Shown: piece by piece, positions 27,401-39,400 of the stretch
Layout of the letters: each line of letters begins with the position of its first letter
How positions within the stretch are numbered: the stretch's first letter is position 1
Assembly (NCBI GenBank): GCA_037893245.1
Contig: JBAIAA010000350.1
Span: 434,001 to 498,000 of the forward strand
Origin: Crossaster papposus
Taxonomy: Eukaryota > Echinodermata > Asteroidea > Velatida > Solasteridae
Reading direction: 5' to 3'
Length of the DNA: 64,000 bases
Translations under genes and position numbers: made by a program
Notes under the pieces: generated by a model
What the model saw: the letters and a program-made list of their open reading frames with translations, nothing else
What the model was told of the DNA's origin: nothing
Databases searched by the model: none

Positions 27401-30400
27401 CGTCCTTGTTTACATTTTTCGACCCTTTTTCTTTTCTTTTTTCTTTTGTTAGCGGTGTGGATGGTCGCGGACGTCCAACTTCCCGTTATGAACAAGCTCT
27501 TCATCTACGGTGGGCTGGAGATGTCAGACACTCTGAACCACACGCTGGAGGCCACCTACATCCTGATTCAGGGAGGCCGTTTGGTCATCGGGTTCAGCGA
27601 GTCTAACCCCTTCCAGCACGAGATGAAGATCCTGCTGAACGGTCACCACTTCACGCCTGACCAGCCCCTGCCCAACGGACCCAACCTGGGCTCCAAAGCT
27701 CTGGGTAGGTTAATGGCCTCGTGAGTGTATATCTTGCAGGTGTCTGTGTGCAGCCTCCCCCCCCTTCCAAAAAAAAGCCATGCAAGAATCAGGCAGGGGC
27801 TGAAGACCCAATCCACAGATTGGGCCAGACGAGATTCGAACCCAGTTCACAGTGGTGAAAGGCGAGGAAAGTAAGCACTGCGCCAACCTGACTCCCCAGG
27901 TTAAAATTAAATTAAGTTAAATTCCGTACCAGCAGTGTGTCGGCATTTAGCATTAGACAAACTATACATAAGATTACATTTACATTACATCTACCCCATT
28001 AAAGCAGGTCGTGGGTTCGAGTCCTGCCCAAGTGAACCTGTGAATGTTGTTCTCTTGCAAGCCCTTGCACAACACCAAGTATTCAGTGTTTTATCAAATG
28101 TGCCGGTAAAACCCAATACGGAAAAGTGTAGACAATTCATGATTATCCGAGTTTTTAATGACCTCTTTCGTATTTTTAAGGCGTATTTGGTGGGCTTGAC
28201 ATCCACGGTAAGAACCGCAGCGTCTATTGGACCCAGCTCTTGACCACCGTCAACCCTGGAGATAACACCTTGAGCGTCAGGGATCAGACGGACTGGCAGG
28301 TTGGGGACGAGATAGTGGTGGCCACCACCTCCTACGAAGCCTGGCAGACGGAGACCTTCAAGATCGAAGCTGTCACCGACGCCTCCACCTTCCAGATCAA
28401 TGGGAGCTTTGCCTTCAAGCATATCGGTAAAAAATTGGCAAAATCTATAATTTCAGGACTCTCTGTGTGGTTGTCAGTCGGTTTGCGTGCCCGTAGCTCC
28501 AAAACTCGGGCACTGTATGAAGTTGAAAATCAGCAGGTGTGTTGCTTGAGGACCCAAGAGTGTGCAGTGTCAAGTTTGAAGTTGTTTGGTTGAGCGGTTC
28601 TCCAAAAAGAATTTGATTGATTTTCAAAGCCACACGCTAGGGCCACCTACATCATTATCCAAGGAGGTCGCTTGGTCATCGGATTCAGCGAATCCAATCT
28701 CCTCACAAATCCATCACAAAGTCATCTAGCGGTCATTTGAGGTCATCGTTTAGAAATGCACACAATTTTGAAAAAGGCGACATTCTAGATATGTGATCTG
28801 GCACCACGAAATGAGCGGAAAGTCGCACATGTCTAAAACAAATTATTGGCCAAAACGTTCATTTTTCAAGTGGAAGGTTGGTATCGAGTTGTTAACGTTT
28901 TTACATACAGAAAACTCTTCTTTATCATATCCCAAAATTGTATAGCTCAATTAAAACTCTAAAGTGTGTTTTTTGTTGCTGAATTGCACTGATTGATAGT
29001 ATAGTTGGCACGGTTCACTTCGTTTTCTTAAAACAAGGGAGCATGACTTTAGCTATTTCAAAAGAGTATAGCGGCGGCTAGGAATAAGCTACAGCAACAC
29101 GCAATACATTTGAAAGCTTAGGCCTTTTTCTTTCTAGAAATGTAATAATGTCAATTTTAATATTTTGCGACTTTCCACCCATCTCGTGGTGCCAGGTCAC
29201 ATATAAGGATTACTCTTCTACTTTTGTTTCCTCTCTCTATGCAGCTGAATACAATTCAGACTTTGTTCTAGCTGCCGAGGTGGGTCTGTTAACCCGCAAC
29301 GTCAAGATCGAGGGTAACGACTACGATCTCCTCTTTGACGAGTCCTTCGGAGCTCGCGTCCTGGTTGGACAATTCTTCCAGGATGGGGTCCAGTACAAAG
29401 GTAAGTAAGTGTCACTGTGGTCTCGGTCAGGGAGGTCATTGTACTTGTGTCCATGAGCAAGATACTTTACTCCAACGTGATAGCCCAGATGGTGGCGGTT
29501 GTGCAGTAGCGGATACAGATACAGATACAGAACTATAATTCTGAAATATTGATCAGTGGCTGCTAAAAAAGGGTATCGGTGACTATTGAAATATCTATCA
29601 GAGGCTGCTGAAATATCTATTAGTGTCTGCTGAAATATCTATTAGTGGCTGTTAAAAACTTGTGTTAGTGTGGCTGCTAATATCTAACAGAGGCTGCTGA
29701 GATAAATGTTAGTGGCTGCTAAAATATCTATGAGTGGATGCGGATATATAGATTAGTGGCTGCTTAAATATCTATTAGTGGCTGCTGAAATATCGATTTA
29801 TGGCTGCAGAAATATGTATTAGTGGCTGTTTAAAACTTCTATCAGTGTGGCTGCTAAAATATCTATTAATGGGTGCTGAAATATCTATTAGTGGCTGCTG
29901 AAATATCTATTAGTGGCTGCTGAAATGTGTATTAGTGGCTGCTGAAATATGTAATAGTGGCTGCAGAAATGTGTATTAGTGGCTGCAGAAATGTGTATTA
30001 GTGGCTGCAGAAATGTGTATTAGTGGCTGCTGAAATGTGTATTAGTGGCTGCTGAAATGTGTATTAGTGGCTGCTGAAATGTGTATTAGTGGCTGCTGAA
30101 ATGTGTATTAGTGGCTGCTGAAATATGTATTAGTGGCTGCTGAAATATGTAATAGTGGCTGCAGAAATATGTAATATTGGCTGTTGAAATATCTACCAGT
30201 GTGGTATGTTATTCCCTCTGCTGTCCGAAACTGCCTCAGTGATATTTGGTTTTATGAATAAATCACAGATCGTAACATAGTGCAGCGAAATACAAGTGTT
30301 TATTGGTTTATCGTTCATTGGCTCTTTTCCCATGACATTGGCAGGAGACGCCCGCATTTCCAACGTCGAGTTCTACCATTCGGGCCAGGAAGGCTGGTCG

Positions 30401-33400
30401 GATTTCTACGATCCCCGCTACTCGCTGGCTTTCCTTGACGTCGGTGAGATCACCGAGGATGTGCCGTCCTTCGTCCGGGGCTGCAGCTTCCATAACGGCT
30501 TCAGCCCGGCCATCGGCGTGTTTGGTACCGACGGACTCGTCGTCCAGGATAACGTGATCCATCACACCGTCGGATCAGGTAACGGCATTTTTTTTCTCAA
30601 TTGCAATTTTTGTCTCACCTGAACGAAGTTGAGCGATGATATTGTGTGATCAAAGGTCATTTGAGATTAGTTGTAAAAGGGGCTGGAATCGTAAGAAATT
30701 GTCTCATTTGAAAACTTGAAGTCCAATTGCAATCAAACTTGGGTCATGCAATATTGTAACCTTTATGTGATGGCTGTGTCAAAGGTCAATTACTGAGGCC
30801 AAAGGTCATTTGTAAAATTGGATAATTGCAAAACTTGTAAAGTCGGGTAGTTCGGTAACCAACCTTGCTTTAGTTAGGGTTGAAAGGGTATGTGAAAACC
30901 AGTGCTTTATTTTGGTGTTTTTTTATAGGGGTTCCAAATTAAAAAAATTCTTCTTCTTAAAAACTGAAAGGGATTGTAGACCATTTGTCAGTTGTGCATT
31001 TTTATCGTTTGAAACAGCAGAAGAACTCATTTATAACAAAAATTCTTTACAAATACCCAAATTAAGTTTTATCTCCGTGAATGACGTATGATTCAAGAAA
31101 ACAGTACTTCAAGGTTTTGATTTCAAGCTCAAAATTTTCCAAACTGCAATTTGAACTTGCGACAACAATCGGCGTTCGGGTTGCGTTCTCATTCAGTCGA
31201 TTTTAGCAAGCCGCGCGTCACGCAATGAACCGACTCAATAAAAACATGATTCGCGTCTCTCAAAAATTTAAATATTCAGTCAAGTGCCATTTTGAATAAC
31301 CAACTACTATATTATTGAAAAAGTCGATGGCCCTATATCTTTATCGGCCAATGGTAAACTAAAAATGAATCGAAGCCAAATTGTCTCAATTGTTTGGTCT
31401 TGTTTTTTTGTTTTTATAGCCATCATAGTTCAGGACAACAACCAACAGCTCATCCACAACTTAGTGACTCTAGTGGTCTTTCCCGGTACCTACCAAGACC
31501 GCTTTGAATCGGAGAACCTAGAGTGGAATGCGGGCATTGAGGTGGTCAAAGCCGGCAAGATCCTGCTGGTTAACAATACCGTGGCTGGATCAGAGAGGGT
31601 AGGTAGCTTCTTTTTTTTTAAACCAGTTCGCGCCGGAGGACGTATATAATCGCACATTTTTCCCTAGATTCAAAACGGATGACGCATAAACACGCCACGA
31701 GCAAGACCGGAAATGCCTGTCGGCAGCGAGCAAGGCCGGAAATGCGTGGGTGTGCTTCCCGGCACTATCGGCCTGAACCCTCCTTGGATTGAGTTTCATT
31801 AAAAATAATCTCACACCTCGGCTCGGTGATGTTAAAATAATCCCGGCGCGAACTGGTTAACATCATTTCAGTTTTGTTTATTCTCAGTTCATTAGCGCAG
31901 TTGTCTGTTTATGTCAGTATTGCTTTTCAATTATTTTTTTTTAATTTTTTTTTCAAGATTTGATATTAAAAGTTTTGTTTGACTTTTTGTTTCCAAACTA
32001 GCTCGTAACTAAGGACGAAATTTAGTCTGCAGAGTCTTCAGATAGTCACTATTGACAAGAACCTTTTGGTCAACATTGAATCACTTTCCCAAAGTTGATC
32101 TCGATTTCCCGAGCTGACGCAGGACTTTGATTCCTCCAACAGGTGGCCTATAAGATCAAGGGGGAACCCTGCTTTGACCCGCCCAACCACCTGACGGACT
32201 GGTCTGGCAACGTGGGTCACTCCACCCTGCACGGCATTCACATCCATCTGTCCACGACCGAGCCTTGTACCAAGATCGCCAACTTCCTCATCTACAAAAG
32301 CTGGGACTTCGGCATCTACTACCAGGTTAGAATTATACTCGAGCCAAAAGTTCCGTTCTTAAAGGTAGAATGCACCATTTGCAGATATCGAAAAATATTT
32401 ACTACCAAATTATTAAGAAATATCTTACTCATTTGAAAGTAAATAATGATTGTAGGCATCCAGCTAAATGATTGCACTAGATATCCTGGTTTTTATTCCA
32501 AAAATTAGAATTTTATATAAAAAAAATCGCGATCGGCGTTCAGCGTTCGGCGATCGCGTAAAATCGAAGATAAGATAAGAATAACTGCTCGACGCCAGTT
32601 GAAAACAGACGCCGGTTGAAAACAAACGCCGATATTCGTGCTTTTCTTGGCATCCGTGATTGTAAAACTTTCAACAGGTCAGTTAAACGATATTTACTAT
32701 AAAATACAACCCCCTAAATCTACCTATTCATTATAATTCAAGCAATTACCAATGGTGTATCCCACCCTTTTAAGCTCTGAAACAGACTCCTTGATTCTCC
32801 CCTTATTTGGTAAATTGCTTTGGTTTCTAAAGCCTGGTTCATGACGTCAATTGTTTTTATTAACAATTTTATTGTGTTTATCAAAAAATTTATTGCGACA
32901 GTCTCTGTTACCTTAACGTTACCTTACTTTCGCATATGCATTTGCATGAAGTATGAACCTGGCTTAACACTACACACAAGTTCGACAAGTTTGAATGGGT
33001 TGCAACTTTGTATGTGCATAGAGACGTTTGTAAATTACGTGAAAATTGAGGTAATGTAACGATGACAACATTTTGGAAGATAATTTCTGTATCTCTCGAA
33101 CACAACATGCTTATAATCAAAAACAATTGTGTAACAAATAACCCATGCGTATGTATACTGGGTTTAATTTTGAAGTCTACCTTTCAGCTTTTTCTACTGA
33201 TTATACGGGCAATGATGCTCATATTCATTTGGCAAAATTGATAAATATTTTTACCGAATAGTATTTTGGACCTATAAAGGTTTGTATAATTATCTTATTT
33301 TTTTACCACAAAGAATATCAAAACAATAGCGAAACAAATCCTGTAGACGTCTCGGATGTCACACCATACTAATTAAACTCCAGTCCTCTCTCTGGTGTTA

Positions 33401-36400
33401 AAATACGACGGGGAAGAAAGGAGTTCACCTAAAGATAATTTGATTGTTTTGTTCTTACGCCCCCTTCCAGAGCGCAGCCAGAGTTCTGATATCGGGCATG
33501 ACGTTTGTCGACAACAAGATGGCCATCATGCCCCTCATTTTGAAACCCAGTGCCCTGACCCACGTTACCTCTGACAAGTTTTTCAGGATCGAGAACTCTC
33601 TGATTGTGGGAGTCAGCGACTCGTTTGATTGCACTAATGACAACGTAAGTACCACCACCACCACCAGAATTTTTTTTTAAATTACCATTTGTGACCGTCC
33701 ACGATGAAAGGGCTGTAAAGTAGGCATCTTGCAGTTTTGAGATATTTAGAGAAATAAAATCTACAGGAAATAAGCTTTAAATTGATGTATTACAAGACAT
33801 AGTTGGTATTTATGGTTAGTTACAACAAGTAACACTGAATATGAAAATTTGTTGGTTTTTTTATATTGTTTTTCACATATTTTATTGGTCCTTTTCTCAA
33901 AATAAGCTCTGGCGACTTTACAGCCTTTTTGTCGTGGATGGTCACATATTCCCACAGAAAGTGTAAACCCTAAAAACATACTGGTTGATATAACGAACTG
34001 ATTGCTAGATATGTGTCCAATCAATGATATTATTAAAATTTAACCAATGAAATTGATAATTTTAACATAATATTGGTCAAAATAACCAATATTTTGGTTA
34101 AAATTGACCAATATATTTGTTGGACATCAATCAATCGTTTCTTTTTCAACTGATCTGTTTTTAGGGTTTAAAAAGGGTTATAGACAACTAAGACGGGCTT
34201 TTGCTTTTTGGGGGACATGTAATCATTTCTGAAAATTACAACAACAAAAAATGTTGTATTTGTGAAGAGTTCTAACAAAATGAGACGGAACTGGGCACAG
34301 GGCATAGTGGAGAAAACTGCAAAATAGTGAATAATGGGTGATTTTTAATTTTTTAATTTTTTTTTTCTCTATAGATTAATTGATATTCTTCATCCTTTGC
34401 ATGCCTTCTAACTATATTTTGCTAAAAAATAGTATGGAAGTAGTGGGTTCGTAGTATTTCTAGTTTGGGAGTAAAATCTATATATATCTATTTTGTAAAA
34501 TCCTTGTTGAGACTTTTATACCTGTACAAATTGCCCTGTGGAGACCTGTTCACTCTCTTTGTCCCCATTGTGTTCAGATCTCCACAAGGTTTGCATTTTG
34601 TAGGATCATTTCCCTCCCCCTGTGTTTGTATCCGGGATTCGTCCTCCCATTTTTACTCGTATCTGCCTCTCATTTTGTCTTGTTTTTTTGGTTTCCCCCA
34701 CCTCTCCGTTTAAACACTCTACGACGCCCTCAGATTGCGCCTGAGAACGCTAGACAGAGCAACAAACAGCGTGCCCCCCGTGCTTCTGGAGGGGGCCACG
34801 TGGGTCTTTGCTGGCCCGCCTTTGCCTCCACGGCCAACCTGGCCCCTTTCAAGGCTTTCCACCGAGTCTCGAGCTACCCAACGATCAACGGGATCAGTCA
34901 ATTGCAAAGTAAGTGTGGATGTATTACTGGCACCTTTTATTTTCTATGTAAATATTTTCACCCTAAAAGGGTAGGCTTCATTGTCACGATTTTTGAAACC
35001 ACAGCCCTTCATTATAGTCATAATCGAGTCCAGTCGCGAGTCCAGTCGCGAGTCCAGTCGCGAGTCCAGTCGCGAGTCCAGTCGCGAGTCCAGTCGCGAG
35101 TCCAGTCGCGAGTCCAGTCGCGAGTCCAGTCGCGAGTCCAGTCGCGAGTCCAGTCGCGAGTCCAGTCGCGAGTCCAGTCGCGAGTCCAGTCGCGAGTCCA
35201 GTCGCGAGTCCAGTCGCGAGTCCTTTTACAAAGCCAGTCGCGAGTCCTTTTACAAAGCCAGTCGCGAGTCCTTTCACAAAGCCAGTCGCGAGTCCTTTCA
35301 CAAAGCCAGTCGCGAGTCCTTTCACAAAGCCAGTCGCGAGTCCTTTCACAAAGCCAGTCGCGAGTCCTTTCACAAAGCCAGTCGCGAGTCCTTTCACAAA
35401 GCCAGTCGCGAGTCCTTTCACAAAGCCAGTCGCGAGTCCTTTCACAAAGCCAGTCGCGAGTCCTTTCACAAAGCCAGTCGCGAGTCCTTTCACAAAGCCA
35501 GTCGCGAGTCCTTTCACAAAGCCAGTCGCGAGTCCTTTCACAAAGCCAGTCGCGAGTCCTTTCACAAAGCCAGTCGCGGGTCCTTTCACAAAGCCAGTCG
35601 CGGGTCCTTTCACAAAGCCAGTCGCGGGTCCTTTCACAAAGCCAGTCGCGGGTCCTTTCACAAAGCCAGTCGCGGGTCCTTTCACAAAGCCAGTCGCGGG
35701 TCCTTTCACAAAGCCAGTCGCGGGTCCTTTCACAAAGCCAGTCGCGGGTCCTTTCACAAAGCCAGTCGCGGGTCCTTTCACAAAGCCAGTCGCGGGTCCT
35801 TTCACAAAGCCAGTCGCGAGTAACAAAGACAAAGGAACCTTTTTGTTAACAGTTCATCTGAACAGCTAGCGACTTGAGACTGAAGGACTTGTGATGGACT
35901 TTTAGGGACTTGCGGGGACTTGCGGGGACTCGAATACAACTCTGGTAACAACCACTAACTCAATTTTTTCTTTTCTTTTTGTTTATCCCATGCTTAATCT
36001 ATTATTATTTTATTTTTTTAAACAAAATATTAGATGTTGATTTCCGTGGATTTGGTGAGCACTGTGGCCGAACAGACGCCATGATAATGACCAACCCAGG
36101 GGCTGAGGATGCCTCCCATCCGATAGAGCTATCTGGAGTCACCATGACCGATGTGACGGAGGGACAGAAAATATTCATCAACAGACCAAATCTTGGGTAA
36201 GTTGTGGGTGATATGAAGTGACGGCAGAGTGTTTTGAAATCTACGATGCAATTCTATGGCAAGTTGGGGATAAATTAGGAAACTTTAGACTTCTATTTAT
36301 TATTTTTGGTCCCACATGTTTTTTTGTCTCCCCTTTTTTCTGTACGTGGTACGTAACTTATGCAGTCTGTATGTATATGTGGCAAGTTTAAAAATGTTTG

Positions 36401-39400
36401 TCTTGCATGCCAAGTTGCAGTTCAATTCCGATCAAACTTGGGTCATGGATGCAATATTGTAGCCTTCATATCATGGTTTTGTTAAATGTCAACTACTGAG
36501 GTCAAAGGTCATTTGAGGTCAAGTTTTGAAAATAGGCGTGAATAAAACTTGTCTTATTTTAAAACTTGGAGTCCAATTGCAATCAAACTTGGGTGACAGA
36601 TGCCATGTGGAAACTTCCATGTGACGGTGATATTAAAGGTCACATACTGCAGTCAAAGGTCATTTAAGGTCAAGTTGTAGAATAGTAATCATGAAAGTGG
36701 GTGGAACCCGCGGTTTGATAACCATCTTTTTCTTTTGACTAACAGGTCCGTAAACCCGTCGGACTGCGTGGATATGGACTGCGATGGCCAGAAGAAGGCC
36801 ATACTCCGAGACCTTGACGGTAGCTTCCTGGGCAGTCCGGGCACCGTCATTCCTCAGGCGGAATTTGAGTGGAACGGTAACCCGCAGCGCGGACTAGGCG
36901 ACTACCGCATCCCCAAGGTCATGCTGACCAGGCCCGATGGGTCTAGGATCCTCGTGGATGACAAGGCACCGAACAAGGGTAAAGACAAATAAAGTTTGAC
37001 ATGGCTAACTTACAAATGGCGATAAGTTGTCAATTTACAAATACAACCACAAAGGGAACCCAACTGGATGCATTTTTTTAAGCTGAACAAAAATTAAAAG
37101 TTGACTTGTGAAGGGTTTGAACCTGGGACCTCCGGGTCGCCGTTCCGATGCACTACCAACTCACTAGCTCACTATCCAGTGCCGTATGTTAGACAGAATG
37201 TACTCGATTGTTTTGTTTCTTTCTCGATTCCTCAGGTATCTATCGCGGAGACAGCAATGAGTGCGAGTGGAAGGTTTCTTGGCAGGCTTACGAGTGCCAC
37301 GGCATCGACCACATGATGCTGGTAGTTGAGAGCATGGACGCTGACACTGAAGTCCGTCGCCTAACGCCGCTGGCTATGTACACCGACGGCTATGTGGACT
37401 TGATCAACGGGCCACAGGATAACGGCTGGTGCCTCGGGTAAGCGACAGTGTCTCTTACATACTCGTACACTTACAGATAATGGCTGGTGCCTCAGGTAAG
37501 CGACAGTGTCTCTTACATACTCGTACACTTACAGATAATGGCTGGTGCCTCGGGTAAGCGACAGTGTCTCTTACATACTCGAACACTCGCAGATAATGGC
37601 TGGTGCCTCGGGTAAGCGGCAGTGTCTCTTACATACTCGTACACTCGCAGATAATGGCTGGTGCCTCGGGTAAGCGACAGTGTCTCTTACATACTCGTAC
37701 ACTTACAGATAACGGCTGGTGCCTCGGGTAAGCGACAGTGTCTCTTACATACTCGTACACTTACAGATAATGGCTGGTGCCTCGGGTAAGCGACAGTGTC
37801 TCTTACATACTCGTACACTTACAGATAATGGCTGGTGCCTCGGGTAAGCGACAGTGTCTCTTACATACTCGTACACTTACAGATAACGGCTGGTGCCTCG
37901 GGTAAGCGACAGTGTCTCTTACATACTCGTACACTTACAGATAATGGCTGGTGCCTCGGGTAAGCGACAGTGTCTCTTACATACTCGAACACTCGCAGAT
38001 AACAGGGGGTGCTATAGGTAGGCGACAGTGTCTCTTACATACTCGTACACTTACAGATAATGGCTGGTGCCTCGGGTAAGCGGCAGTGTCTCTTACATAC
38101 TCGTACACTTACAGATAACGGCTGGTGCCTCGGGTAAGCGGCAGTGTCTCTTACATACTCGTACACTTACAGATAATGGCTGGTGCCTCGGGTAAGCGAC
38201 AGTGTCTCTTACATACTCGGACACTTACAGATAACGGCTGGTGCCTCGGGTAAGCGGCAGTGTCTCTTACATACTCGTACACTTACAGATAACGGCTGGT
38301 GCCTCGGGTAAGCGGCAGTGTCTCTTACATACTCGAACACTCGCAGATAACAGGGGGTGCTATAGGTAGGCGACAGTGTCTCTTACATACTCGTACACTT
38401 ACAGATAACGGCTGGTGCCTCGGGTAAGCGACAGTGTCTCTTGCATACTCGTACACTCGCAGATAATGGCTGGTGCCTCGGGTAAGCGACAGTGTCTCTT
38501 ACATACTCGTACACTTACAGATAACGGCTGGTGCCTCGGGTAAGCGGCAGTGTCTCTTACATACTCGTACACTTACAGATAATGGCTGGTGCCTCGGGTA
38601 AGCGACAGTGTCTCTTACATACTCGTACACTCGCAGATAACGGCTGGTGCCTCGGGTAAGCGGCAGCGTCTCTTACATACTCGTACACTCGCAGATAACG
38701 GCTGGTGCCTCGGGTAAGCGACAGTGTCTCTTACATACTCGTACACTCACAGATAACGGCTGGTGCCTCGGGTAAGCGACAGTGTCTCTTACATACTCGT
38801 ACACTCGCAGATAACGGCTGGTGCCTCGGGTAAGCGGCAGTGTCTCTTACATACTCGTACACTTACAGATAACGGCTGGTGCCTCGGGTAAGCGACAGTG
38901 TCTCTTACATACTCGTACACTTACAGATAACGGCTGGTGCCTCGGGTAAGCGGCAGTGTCTCTTACATACTCGTACACTCACAGATAACGGCTGGTGCCT
39001 CGGGTAAGCGGCAGTGTCTCTTACATACTCGAACACTCGCAGATAACAGGGGGTGCTATAGGTAGGCGACAGTGTCTCTTACATACTCGTACACTTACAG
39101 ATAACGGCTGGTGCCTCGGGTAAGCGACAGTGTCTCTTACATACTCGTACACTTACATTCTCCTAGAAAACTGCCCAGAATCAGTCTATCGTAATACTTC
39201 TATATAATGTTTCTTCAATCCTTTTGAAATGTTTCTCATTCTTTTCCTGTGTAATAATTGTTTCTTCTGACTCCAAGTTTTTATATTCTCCACAGTTCAC
39301 TTCATTGTTTTTTATTACTACCTATTGTCTTATATTTGTACACATTCCGGCTGTGAATATGGCCACTGATGCCGGCATGGCGCTAAACCCAAAACTCACT

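Noticed and set aside
28216..28221. GTAAGA donor-like site inside exon 31
   Set aside because: Splicing here would remove the rest of the second G8 domain, which continues in frame with clear family motifs.
34626..35849. 407-aa + strand and 280-aa frames, and a 282-aa minus-strand frame, with SRES/QSRV/ATGFVKGP repeats
   Set aside because: Artefacts of the 12/24-bp minisatellite; only 34734-34908 is a real exon.
37438..39156. Regular 58-bp repeats that could be taken for a CRISPR array
   Set aside because: Eukaryotic gene context, no distinct spacers, and the whole unit is repeated, including an exon end.
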